Shown one piece after another: positions 1 to 6,919 of a DNA stretch of 9,370 nt. The stretch is taken from assembly GCA_002348315.1 (NCBI GenBank), contig DEAW01000042.1, forward strand, positions 1-9,370, written 5' to 3'. Origin of the DNA: Planctomycetaceae bacterium UBA2972. GTDB taxonomy: Bacteria > Planctomycetota > Planctomycetia > Pirellulales > Pirellulaceae. Positions within the stretch are counted from its first letter, which is position 1. Each line of letters opens with the position of its first letter. The notes below the pieces were generated by a model, which saw nothing but the letters and a program-made list of their open reading frames with translations, was not told the DNA's origin and did no database searches. A program made the translations under genes and the position numbers.

Positions 1-273
1 AGCTTCTTCTTCAGCCTCTTCGTCGAATTCCGCGGTATTGTCGTCGGTTTCTTCTACGGAATCCGAGTCTGTTTCTTCGACTGAATCGCACTTTTGTGTA
101 TCGTCACCCTCGCAGCTACTTTCATCGTTAGATTCAGTAGCACTCTGATTTGAATCCACGACTTCATCATTCGCGTCTTCCTGAGGCTGTTCCGCTGTTG
201 ATCCGTCCGGCGCACCTTCACCACTAAGATTGGCGGCAAGATCATCCCAATGATTATTGTTGTCTGTTGACAT
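1..273 (-). CDS. Acidic N-terminal part of an unidentified protein (runs off left edge)
   Basis: This is an open frame of 91 codons from an ATG at 273 down to the window edge, with no stop, so only the N-terminus is visible. It begins MSTDNNNHWDDLAANLSGE and then becomes almost purely acidic and polar: Asp, Glu, Ser, Thr and Asn dominate, and only one Lys (residue 61) is present. DSVEETD occurs twice (residues 63-69 and 71-77). There are two Cys (54 and 62) and no signal peptide or membrane segment. The acidic stretch is likely a disordered leader to a folded domain outside the window. No clear Shine-Dalgarno sequence precedes the ATG. The gene follows the barrel-protein terminator on the same strand, so it probably has its own promoter in 274-362. 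I do not recognise the family. The short WDDLAANL segment could be a conserved N-terminal motif, but I cannot assign a function. Confidence 0.75.
   Translation of the reverse strand, partial: MSTDNNNHWDDLAANLSGEGAPDGSTAEQPQEDANDEVVDSNQSATESNDESSCEGDDTQKCDSVEETDSDSVEETDDNTAEFDEEAEEEA
43..87 (-). repeat. Imperfect 24-nt tandem repeat encoding DSVEETD twice
   Basis: Two adjacent copies encode DSVEETD, separated by one Ser codon, at residues 63-69 and 71-77 of the acidic protein. Synonymous codons differ between the copies, so the duplication is not very recent or has been kept at protein level. Confidence 0.6.
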
Positions 274-332
274 TAGCTACTAACTGTTCGAAAACGAGTG
301 TTACTTATAGGAAGCTACTATTCTACTTTGCT

Positions 333-360
333 GAGATAACACTGAATATGTCCGATTCAA
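333..360 (-). promoter_or_regulatory. Weak candidate promoter for the left-edge gene
   Basis: On the minus strand TTGAAT (355-360) and TATCTC (333-338) are separated by 16 bp, resembling a degenerate sigma-70 promoter. It lies just past the upstream terminator and about 60 bp before the ATG at 273. The match is poor (4/6 and 3/6), so support comes mainly from the expected location. Confidence 0.2.
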
Positions 361-362
361 AT

Positions 363-393
363 AAAAAACCCGCTCTCAGGCTGAGAGCGGGTT
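363..393 (-). terminator. Rho-independent terminator of the barrel-protein gene
   Basis: There is a perfect 13-bp inverted repeat, with arms at 367-379 and 381-393 and a one-base centre, so the real loop takes in some of the innermost pairs. On the minus strand the GC-rich stem runs into a T tract (complement of 363-368). It lies about 45 bp past the stop codon at 437 and insulates the acidic gene further left. Confidence 0.9.
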
Positions 394-436
394 ATCCGGC
401 CGAAGCCACAACCTAACACGATGTGTGTATTTACGC

Positions 437-1642
437 CTATTTACGGTCCACAAAGAAGTTTCCGTTGGAACCGACGTCGAACAGTGGACGATCGTAGTCC
501 AGATCATAAGTTGTCCGACAACCAGGATAGTAGACAAAATTGAAGCCTACGTTCCAGGCTTCCTCACTATATCCGGTAGTTGCAGAACTTTCTTCTGGGA
601 TCAGATACATTGCATTCGCTTCGATTGCCCATTTTTCCGTAATCGGCGCGGTAAAGTCTAAGCCAAGTAGTCCATCCTTATTCCCGGTGAATCCGCCCAT
701 AATTCTTCCACTGATTCCCGTACTCGCACAGGATTTGCGGAGGAAGAAAGCATACAAATCGGTTGATTCCCATTCTTCGGTTACCATCGTGGGGTTAACC
801 TTGCCAACCGCTGAATGCGTTCTTGCATGATCTGAATCAAACGCCATCCAGATCCCGAATTCATGTGAATCCGGGTAGTTCCAACTGATTTCAGTTCGAA
901 CTTGTACAAGATCCAGATCGTAATACCAATCGTCATGTAAGTAATCCACAACCGCTCCGCCTTGCAATCCCCAGTCAGCCCGTCGGAATACTCCAGCAGT
1001 CAAAAAGATTTGTTTGCGATCCTCATTAGTAACATCGGATCCAGACAAGTTGGTTTGAGTAGCCCGCATCCCAAGCTGCGCCGACATTCTTCCCTGTCCG
1101 ACGCCTGCTAAATTACGTCCATAGTTAAATCCTTCGGTGAATCCGAAGCTGCCTTGACCACCACGATTGAGAGGACCGGTGAAAGCGTTCACCCCAGTAA
1201 AGAAGGTATATCGTTCCCATTGAATCTGAGGACATGGAATCAAGCAACCGTCCGCACAGATTCCCAAACGACTCGCGCAAAATCCTGTAGCACAGTCCCC
1301 TTCGACAATCCCACCGTCTATGATTGTCTCACCGACGACAACCCCCGAGTCAATGACATCGCCTTCAAGCACCGTCGTATTAGGATCAACGGTAAGTTGA
1401 TCATCCACTCGCAATGGATCTACTTCTTCGGCCTGATTAAGCACTGATTCTGTCGCTTCCTCTTGAAACGTCACATAGGACGCCGGGCGAACGACTCCTT
1501 GTTGCTCAAATTCGATACGGTTACTGTCATCTGCTGTAAACGATTCCCGTAACGGATTCCCCTGTGCCTGCACCAAGGCTGGCTGAACCCAGAACACGGA
1601 AAGGAATACTGCAAAGACAACTCTTTTCGAGTTCCTAAACAT
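437..1642 (-). CDS. Secreted, probable outer-membrane beta-barrel protein (planctomycetal family, possibly DUF6666)
   Basis: The protein has 401 residues from the ATG at 1642. A longer frame opens at 1768, but 1642 is chosen because a good ribosome-binding site (GAGGA, 7 nt upstream) precedes it and translation then starts with a classic signal peptide: NSKR, a hydrophobic core at residues 8-24, and a likely cut after VQA (residue 26). Residues 27-115 are acidic and low in complexity. A cysteine cluster follows (C117, C122, C129, C133, C137) just before YTFFTGVNAFTG. From about residue 145 to 375 there are alternating aromatic/hydrophobic and Gly/polar segments such as FGIWMAF and WNVGFNFVYYPG, which suit antiparallel beta strands of a membrane barrel. 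C305 and C375 could form another disulfide. From memory it resembles the planctomycetal DUF6666 family, but I could not test this. It forms a single-gene unit with its own terminator and is divergent from the sulfatase. No enzymatic motif is visible. Confidence 0.8.
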   Translation of the reverse strand: MFRNSKRVVFAVFLSVFWVQPALVQAQGNPLRESFTADDSNRIEFEQQGVVRPASYVTFQEEATESVLNQAEEVDPLRVDDQLTVDPNTTVLEGDVIDSGVVVGETIIDGGIVEGDCATGFCASRLGICADGCLIPCPQIQWERYTFFTGVNAFTGPLNRGGQGSFGFTEGFNYGRNLAGVGQGRMSAQLGMRATQTNLSGSDVTNEDRKQIFLTAGVFRRADWGLQGGAVVDYLHDDWYYDLDLVQVRTEISWNYPDSHEFGIWMAFDSDHARTHSAVGKVNPTMVTEEWESTDLYAFFLRKSCASTGISGRIMGGFTGNKDGLLGLDFTAPITEKWAIEANAMYLIPEESSATTGYSEEAWNVGFNFVYYPGCRTTYDLDYDRPLFDVGSNGNFFVDRK

Positions 1643-1649
1643 CGTGATT

Positions 1650-1654
1650 TCCTC
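1650..1654 (-). promoter_or_regulatory. Ribosome-binding site fixing the barrel-protein start
   Basis: On the minus strand GAGGA (1650-1654), within AGAGGAAATCACG, precedes the ATG at 1642 with about 7 nt between core and start. This is one of the few clear Shine-Dalgarno sequences in the window, and it rules in the internal start over the 42-codon longer frame. Confidence 0.75.
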
Positions 1655-1746
1655 TATTACACAAAAAAGAAAGTGTTGGTTGTTAAACAGGAAATCGTCC
1701 GACGGTCGTTTAAGTTTACTCAAATCTCCAAAAAGATAGAGTTTAT

Positions 1747-1776
1747 TTGGATTTCTGTCCTGTATCACACTATAGG
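1747..1776 (+). promoter_or_regulatory. Weak candidate promoter for the sulfatase gene
   Basis: TTGGAT (1747-1752) and TATAGG (1771-1776) are 18 bp apart in the divergent spacer, about 105 bp before the sulfatase ATG. Matches to the consensus are 3/6 and 4/6. No inverted repeat that would suggest an operator was found nearby. Confidence 0.2.
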
Positions 1777-1880
1777 TCCCTACTTTGGCTTCTTTCCGGA
1801 GTGGGTTATCATAGGCGAAAGGAAATTCGACACTTCTTATTTCTACTGCGTAGTGCTCTTTTCAGCCAAAAGTAAATTCC

Positions 1881-3317
1881 ATGACCCAAGAACGCCCTAA
1901 TATTATTTTCATCATTACTGATCAGCAACGATACGATACGATTGCGGCGTTAGGCTACGACTTTATGGAGACTCCGAACCTGGATCGCCTGGTTAAAGAA
2001 GGCGTGTCTTTCTCGGGATGCCATGTCACTGCGGCTTCCTGTGCCCCGGCCCGTGCCAGTCTTTTTAAAGGCTATTTCCCTCACACGACCGGTATTCTTA
2101 AGAATGCTGATCGCTGGCGGCGAAGTTGGATCGAACTGCTCAATGAATCCGGTTATCACTGCACGAATGTAGGTAAAATGCACACATGGCCGTTCGAAAC
2201 GCCGCTAGGCTTCGACGAACGCTATGTGGTTGAAAACAAAGATCGTTATCTGGAAGGTCGTTATTATTTCGATGAGTGGGACAAAGCCTTACGTTTCCGT
2301 GGGCTAGTGAAACAACAACGCGAACTCTATCGTAAACTTGATGATTACGCTGATCGACTCGGCGCCTTTGAATGGGAACTACCAGAGGACACCCATCCCG
2401 ATAATTTTGTAGGCGACATGGCCTGTTGGTGGCTCGATGCCCATCCCTATACAGACCCTAAGCCGTTGTTCTTACAGATCGGATTCCCCGGCCCGCACCC
2501 ACCGTACGATCCTGTCATGCGTTACGCCGAGCCCTACATGCAAAAAGACCTTCCACTTTACGAGGTCACTCAGAACGAACTCGATAACCAACCACCTCCC
2601 TTTCAGGAATTGCGAGACCATAACAGCAAGATCGACCACGATTCGGTGATCATGCCATTAGCTCCAACTCCGGAGCAACGTCATAAACAACGTGCCTATT
2701 ATTGTGCCAACGTCACGATGATCGACGAAAAGGTTGGCCAGATTGTCGAATCGCTTGAACGCAACGGGTATTTAGATAACTCTGTAATTATCTTCACGAG
2801 TGATCATGGAGATTGCCTGTCAGATCACGGCCACAGTCAGAAATGGACCATGTATGACCTGATTACACAAATCCCATTGATCGTCTGGTCGCCAGGCAAA
2901 TTCCCAGCTGGTCACGTCGTAGATTCCCTCTGTCAACAGATGGACCTGGGTCCCACGATTTTAGACCTCGCGGGAATTGAAACGCCCAAGACCATGGAAG
3001 CGATCACCATGCTTCCCGCACTCGAAGGTAAGCAATGGGCTGGTCGGGATTACGTCTATGCTGAGCAAGCCAAGGACGGGATTCTCACGCATGCCGACTT
3101 TATGACGATGGTCAGAAATGACAAATGGAAATTAGTGCATTTCCTGGACGAATCTTTTGGTCAGTTATTCGACCTGGAGAATGATCCACGTGAAGTAAAT
3201 AACTTGTGGGACAGTGACACGCATCAGGATGCCAAACTTAGCATGTTAGCCGAATTGCGTGAGTGGCGTATCCGTTCGCAGTTGCAGACGGCCGATCTTT
3301 TTCAGGATCACCGTTAA
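1881..3317 (+). CDS. Formylglycine-dependent sulfatase (S1 / alkaline phosphatase superfamily), no signal peptide
   Basis: The protein has 478 residues, a usual length for an S1-type sulfatase, and would hydrolyse a sulfate ester (or a related phosphonate/phosphate ester). The active-site signature C54-A-P56-A-R58 fits CxPxR, in which the Cys is oxidised to formylglycine. Other expected residues are visible: D14 and Q15 in ITDQQ (calcium site), GKMH with K99 and H101, H206 in GFPGPHPP, D308-H309 in FTSDHGD, and K321. The C-terminal part (KWKLVH, GQLFDLENDPREVNNL) is the standard sulfatase C-terminal domain. The start is fixed by an in-frame TAG at 1851 with no other start codon between, although no Shine-Dalgarno sequence is visible. 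Translation opens directly with RPNIIFIITDQQ, so there is no export signal, whereas many planctomycetal sulfatases are secreted. The DQ rather than DD metal motif also occurs in the choline-sulfatase and phosphonate monoester hydrolase branches; the substrate cannot be read from sequence. It ends one base from the convergent apt stop. Confidence 0.93.
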   Translation: MTQERPNIIFIITDQQRYDTIAALGYDFMETPNLDRLVKEGVSFSGCHVTAASCAPARASLFKGYFPHTTGILKNADRWRRSWIELLNESGYHCTNVGKMHTWPFETPLGFDERYVVENKDRYLEGRYYFDEWDKALRFRGLVKQQRELYRKLDDYADRLGAFEWELPEDTHPDNFVGDMACWWLDAHPYTDPKPLFLQIGFPGPHPPYDPVMRYAEPYMQKDLPLYEVTQNELDNQPPPFQELRDHNSKIDHDSVIMPLAPTPEQRHKQRAYYCANVTMIDEKVGQIVESLERNGYLDNSVIIFTSDHGDCLSDHGHSQKWTMYDLITQIPLIVWSPGKFPAGHVVDSLCQQMDLGPTILDLAGIETPKTMEAITMLPALEGKQWAGRDYVYAEQAKDGILTHADFMTMVRNDKWKLVHFLDESFGQLFDLENDPREVNNLWDSDTHQDAKLSMLAELREWRIRSQLQTADLFQDHR

Positions 3318-3318
3318 C

Positions 3319-3831
3319 TTAGTACTGCAATAGATAATGAACAGCAGTCTCACCTAATTTCTGACGGCCATTGAGAAAAGCAAGTTCAATCAGAAATGAG
3401 TAGCCTACGACAACGGCGTTCTGCTGTTTAATCAACTCACCACAGGCTGCGATCGTACCGCCGGTAGCCAACAAATCGTCGACGAGCAAAACGCGTTGCC
3501 CTGTCTCAGTCGCGTCAGCGTGGATTTCCAGGGTGTCCTGGCCATACTCTAATTCGTAGTCAAACGAGGCCGTTTGATAGGGCAGTTTTCCTGGTTTACG
3601 AATCGGAACAAACGGAACCTGCCTACGCAAAGCCATCGGGACGCCGAAGATAAACCCTCGAGCATCCGGGGCGGCGATGATATCAAATTCGACTTCCACC
3701 ACTTTTTCGAGCATTCGGTCTATTGCATACTGAAAAGCGGTAGGATTTTGGAGTAGAGGGCATATGTCCTTAAATACGATTCCCTCGATAGGAAAATCCC
3801 GGACGTCCCGTATGTAGTTACCTAAATCCAT
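3319..3831 (-). CDS. apt: Adenine phosphoribosyltransferase
   Basis: The protein has 170 residues, normal for this cytosolic purine-salvage enzyme, which makes AMP and diphosphate from adenine and PRPP. The N-terminus IRDVRDFPIEGIVFKDI matches the family pattern (FP..GI.F.DI). D56-A-R-G-F60 and the flexible loop R78-K-P-G-K-L-P84 follow. The PRPP-binding loop is residues 114-127, containing VDDLLATGGT. The last residues (TAVHYLLQY) suit the usual C-terminus. The ATG at 3831 is nine bases past the sigma-factor stop codon, and its AGGA ribosome-binding site overlaps that stop, so translation is probably coupled and the two genes share a transcript. No terminator follows; the stop codon lies one base from the sulfatase stop on the other strand. 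Confidence 0.96.
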   Translation of the reverse strand: MDLGNYIRDVRDFPIEGIVFKDICPLLQNPTAFQYAIDRMLEKVVEVEFDIIAAPDARGFIFGVPMALRRQVPFVPIRKPGKLPYQTASFDYELEYGQDTLEIHADATETGQRVLLVDDLLATGGTIAACGELIKQQNAVVVGYSFLIELAFLNGRQKLGETAVHYLLQY

Positions 3832-3838
3832 GATGTCG

Positions 3839-3842
3839 TCCT
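3839..3842 (-). promoter_or_regulatory. apt ribosome-binding site overlapping the sigma stop codon
   Basis: On the minus strand the sequence reads TAGGACGACATCATG. The AGGA core shares two bases with the sigma-factor TAG stop and sits 7 nt before the apt ATG. This arrangement suits reinitiation by ribosomes ending on the sigma gene. Confidence 0.7.
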
Positions 3843-4710
3843 AAGCCACAGTGCGATCAAAATAACGCCGTTCCATAGGAGCCTTTAAGTCATCAGCAAG
3901 ACGTCCCAACGCTTCAACTTCGATTTGGCGGACTCGTTCACGTGTCAGTCCCAGGCGATTCCCAATTTCTTTCAGGGTGTGAGGTTCACGGCCATTGAGT
4001 CCGTACCGCATTTCAAGAACCAGCATTTCACGCTCTTCCATTTCCCCAAGTCGCTTCATGATGTGCTGTAACGCATCACGTTTGGTGAGTTCATTTTCCG
4101 GAGATTCGGTACGGTCATCCACTACTATGTCACCCAACGTCCATCCATCTTCATGATGGTCTGTCTGGGGTGTGCTGCTGTAGACCTTAATCGCTTTGCG
4201 AATCATAGGCAATTTACGACGTTCTACACCCAGGAGCCGGGCAATTTCTTCATTCGTGCCATTGCGTCCTAATGTTTCAAGAAGACGGCTGCCCGCTCGA
4301 CGCCATTTAGATAACAGCTCCACCATGTACGCTGGAATCCTGATTGTTTTTGCGGAATTGATCAGAGCTCGCTTAATCGATTGCTTGATCCAATAACTCG
4401 CATAGGTACTAAATCGGGTACCGACTGTTGGATCGAAACCCTCAACCGCTCGCATGAGTCCCAGATTTCCCTCTTCAATCAGGTCCTGAAATGCCAGGCC
4501 TTTGTTGTTATAGTTGCGAGCAATATTCACTACCAAACGAAGATTGGCGCGTACCATCCAGTCACGAGCTTCCGCATCTCCTTTTTGGACTCGGCGAGCG
4601 AGTTCTTTTTCCTGGTCGGCAGAAAGTAAATCGGTAGCATTGATATCTCGAAGATAGATTTCCAATGGGCTTTGTGCCGCACGTGAGCGGCTAACTGTTG
4701 CAGTAGACAT
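3841..4710 (-). CDS. RNA polymerase sigma-70 factor, RpoD/RpoS-like (group 2 type)
   Basis: The protein has 289 residues. Region 1.2 is about residues 14-45 (SPLEIYLRDI). Region 2 spans 48-118 and includes the core-binding segment FQDLIEEGNLGLMRAV and the melting segment FSTYASYWIKQSIKRA. Region 3 is about 125-200 and region 4 about 215-275, with the helix-turn-helix LTRERVRQIEVEAL. The inhibitory region 1.1 of primary sigma factors is absent, and the protein is far shorter than typical RpoD, which argues for a group 2 factor. In region 4.2 the residues reading the -35 element (RERVRQ) are canonical. In region 2.4 Q110 aligns with E. coli RpoD Q437, but the T440 position is Lys113, hinting at altered -10 reading. 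No good ribosome-binding site is seen: AGGA lies 13 nt upstream, separated from the ATG by a pyrimidine-rich run. The gene follows rpsA and its terminator and leads into apt. Confidence 0.93.
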   Translation of the reverse strand: MSTATVSRSRAAQSPLEIYLRDINATDLLSADQEKELARRVQKGDAEARDWMVRANLRLVVNIARNYNNKGLAFQDLIEEGNLGLMRAVEGFDPTVGTRFSTYASYWIKQSIKRALINSAKTIRIPAYMVELLSKWRRAGSRLLETLGRNGTNEEIARLLGVERRKLPMIRKAIKVYSSTPQTDHHEDGWTLGDIVVDDRTESPENELTKRDALQHIMKRLGEMEEREMLVLEMRYGLNGREPHTLKEIGNRLGLTRERVRQIEVEALGRLADDLKAPMERRYFDRTVA

Positions 4711-4846
4711 GGTAGGGAGGGAATCCTATGCGTATTTCGTAAACTATTCTCGTCTGGGTAATCTATCGTCGATTGGAAACGGTAAATCACTGAGCAGCCG
4801 GAAATTACATAGTTACACCACTAATTTGCCGTATAGCGGAGGCAAC

Positions 4847-4886
4847 AAAAAAACCGTGTTCACCGCTTGGTGCGATGAACACGGTT
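4847..4886 (-). terminator. Rho-independent terminator of rpsA
   Basis: Arms at 4852-4862 and 4876-4886 form a perfect 11-bp stem (AACCGTGTTCA with its complement), possibly extended by a CGC/GCG pairing inside the 13-nt loop. On the minus strand the stem ends in seven T (complement of 4847-4853). It begins about 33 bp after the rpsA stop and separates rpsA from the sigma gene. Confidence 0.9.
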
Positions 4887-4918
4887 ATAACGACCTAATC
4901 CGTTAGCCTTATCAGGCT

Positions 4919-6883
4919 TTACGCGTCTTCCTCACTGTCAGAATCGTCAGATTCGTCACTGTCGGAACTGCTGTCGGCTGGTTCTTCAGTGGCTTCCTCT
5001 GCGTCCGCTTCTGCGGCACCATCATCCGCAGCTGCTTCTTCAGTTGGTGCTTCATCCGTATCATCGGCAGCTTGTCCCGCCGAGTTCTCGGAATCATTGT
5101 CACTTGCTTCTTCACCTGCGGGAACCTGGAACAGTGGCCCATCTCCACCGAGACCACCTTTGAGATCTCCGGCGGGCGTCACGGCGACATCATCTTCGGC
5201 CTGCGCGGCTGCTTCCTGAGCTTCCGTCCAATCGACTCGTTTCAATGACAATCCGATCTTGCGGTCTTCGGTGTCTACGCGTAGCACCTTGACTTCAATT
5301 TCGTCGCCAATTTTAACGAGTGTTTCCGGATCTTCTACATCGTCATCCGTCATTTCACTGATGTGCAACAAGCCCTCGAGACCATCTTCCAGTCCGATGA
5401 AGACTCCGAAATTGGTGATTTTAGTGACGTTACCGGTAATTTTCTGGCCTGGTTGGTAGCGTTCCGGTATATCAGTTGTCCATGGATCTGCGTCAAGCTG
5501 CTTGATACCAAGTGCAATTCGACGACGTTCAATATCCATCGAAAGAACTTTACATTCGACTTCCTGTCCCTTTTCCAGAACTTCATTTGGATGCCCAATT
5601 TTACGCGTCCAGGAGATATCCGAAACGTGCAGCAATCCATCGATACCTTCTTCCAGTTCAATGAACGCACCATAATTCGTTAAATTGCGTACGCGACCAT
5701 TAACTACTGATTCAACAGGATACCGTTCTTCAACTTCTTCCCATGGATTTGCCTGAGTTTGCTTCATACCAAGTGAAAGCTGCTGTCCCCCCTTATCGAT
5801 TGCCAAGATGACAACTTCGATCTCGTCGCCGATTTGTACCATTTCATTCGGATGATTGATACGTTTTGTCCACGACATTTCACTAATGTGCACAAGCCCT
5901 TCGATCCCGGCTTCCAATTTCACGAAAGCACCGTAGCTCATGACATTAACAACTTCCCCGTCAACTTTATTGTTCACAGGGTATCGTTCTTCGATGCCTT
6001 CCCATGGATTCGCAGATTTCTGCTTCATTCCCAGAGCAATTTTTTCTTTCTCATGGTCGATTTTCAGGATCATGACTTCAATTTCCTGATCGATCGATAC
6101 CATTTCGGAAGGATGGCCGATTCGTTCCCAGCTCATGTCAGTGATGTGCAGTAAACCATCGATTCCACCAAGGTCAACGAACGCTCCAAAGTCGGCGATG
6201 TTTTTGACGACACCTTGTCTCAATTCACCTTCGTTAAGTTCCTTGAGCAATGCCTCACGAGCGGCCTGACGCTGCCGTTCAATCATGGAACGGCGGGAAA
6301 CGACAATGTTGCGGCGTGCTTCATCTATTTTCAGCACTTCACATTCCACTTCCTGACCAATGTAATCCGCGATGTCATTAGGACGACGAATGTCCACCTG
6401 ACTGGCAGGGAGGAAGACGTTGACGCCAATATCGACCAACAATCCACCTTTGATTTTTCTCGTAACCGTACCTTTGACGATTTGACCTTCGTCAATTTTC
6501 TCCATCATCGCAGTCCAGGCAAGAATCTTTTCTGCCTTTCTCTTGCTCAGTGAAACCATCCCATGGGGATCATTGGCGGGGCCAAACTCATCCTCAACTT
6601 CTTCAATTAACACCTGTACGGTGCCACCTACCTGAGGTTGTTCTTCTTCTTCGCCCCATTCATTGCGATGAATGGACCCTTCACTCTTAAAACCAACATC
6701 AATGACAACGAATTCATCGTCTAACGAAACGATTTTACCATCGACAATATTATTTACTTCAAAATCAGCTTCCTGCTCTAGCGCCAGGTCGAAAGAGGAT
6801 TCCCGATCTCCACCAAATACGCCTTCAATTTCTGCTTCTAGATTTTCATCTTCAAGTGAACGGATTAAATTACGGTTTACCAT
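4919..6883 (-). CDS. rpsA: 30S ribosomal protein S1 with six S1 domains and an acidic C-terminal tail
   Basis: The protein has 654 residues, about 100 more than E. coli S1. It binds mRNA on the small ribosomal subunit and helps unfold and initiate messages. Six OB-fold S1 domains are visible at about residues 44-114, 132-198, 219-287, 304-374, 391-461 and 478-548. The last four carry the typical FGAF/YGAF/FGVF, GLLHI and HPxE or equivalent motifs. Domains 1 and 2 are more divergent, as expected for the ribosome-binding half. Linkers carry PWEGIEERYPV or close variants at an 87-residue spacing. After domain 6 come a short Ala/Glu stretch, a glycine-rich island (GGLGGDGPLFQVPAG) and a tail from about residue 591 with 29 Asp/Glu in 64 residues and no Lys or Arg. 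The ATG at 6883 has no Shine-Dalgarno sequence, as is known for E. coli rpsA, and sits behind a leader of roughly 95 nt if the proposed promoter is right. It ends in its own terminator, so it looks monocistronic. Confidence 0.96.
   Translation of the reverse strand: MVNRNLIRSLEDENLEAEIEGVFGGDRESSFDLALEQEADFEVNNIVDGKIVSLDDEFVVIDVGFKSEGSIHRNEWGEEEEQPQVGGTVQVLIEEVEDEFGPANDPHGMVSLSKRKAEKILAWTAMMEKIDEGQIVKGTVTRKIKGGLLVDIGVNVFLPASQVDIRRPNDIADYIGQEVECEVLKIDEARRNIVVSRRSMIERQRQAAREALLKELNEGELRQGVVKNIADFGAFVDLGGIDGLLHITDMSWERIGHPSEMVSIDQEIEVMILKIDHEKEKIALGMKQKSANPWEGIEERYPVNNKVDGEVVNVMSYGAFVKLEAGIEGLVHISEMSWTKRINHPNEMVQIGDEIEVVILAIDKGGQQLSLGMKQTQANPWEEVEERYPVESVVNGRVRNLTNYGAFIELEEGIDGLLHVSDISWTRKIGHPNEVLEKGQEVECKVLSMDIERRRIALGIKQLDADPWTTDIPERYQPGQKITGNVTKITNFGVFIGLEDGLEGLLHISEMTDDDVEDPETLVKIGDEIEVKVLRVDTEDRKIGLSLKRVDWTEAQEAAAQAEDDVAVTPAGDLKGGLGGDGPLFQVPAGEEASDNDSENSAGQAADDTDEAPTEEAAADDGAAEADAEEATEEPADSSSDSDESDDSDSEEDA
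5480..6262 (-). repeat. Three 261-bp repeat units within rpsA (S1 domains 3-5)
   Basis: CCATGG marks the same linker position at 5480, 5741 and 6002, exactly 261 bp (87 codons) apart. The units cover about residues 208-468, each one S1 domain plus a PW...ERY linker. Nucleotide identity is visible mainly in the linker, so these are old domain duplications rather than recent copies. Confidence 0.75.
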
Positions 6884-6919
6884 TATTTTCTGTTTCTAAT
6901 TATCTGTTGAATATCCACC

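Noticed and set aside
54..245. Minus-strand 63-codon frame at the left edge
   Set aside because: It overlaps in another frame the acidic reading frame that starts at 273, which is longer, opens at the expected place and continues off the window.
1643..1768. 42-codon N-terminal extension of the barrel protein
   Set aside because: It would place the signal peptide in the middle of the protein and lacks a ribosome-binding site; the start at 1642 has both features right.
811..1768. Plus-strand frames opposite the barrel-protein gene (for example 1154-1447)
   Set aside because: No recognisable domains and no ribosome-binding sites, and they are antisense to a gene with a clear signal peptide and terminator.
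4989..5219. Ser/Ala-rich plus-strand frame opposite the rpsA tail
   Set aside because: Its composition simply mirrors the Asp/Glu/Ala-coding tail on the other strand.
5363..6553. Several plus-strand frames of about 105-112 codons opposite rpsA
   Set aside because: They lie antisense to conserved S1 domains, have unusual Phe/His/Ser-rich composition and no ribosome-binding sites; their openness follows from codon use in rpsA.
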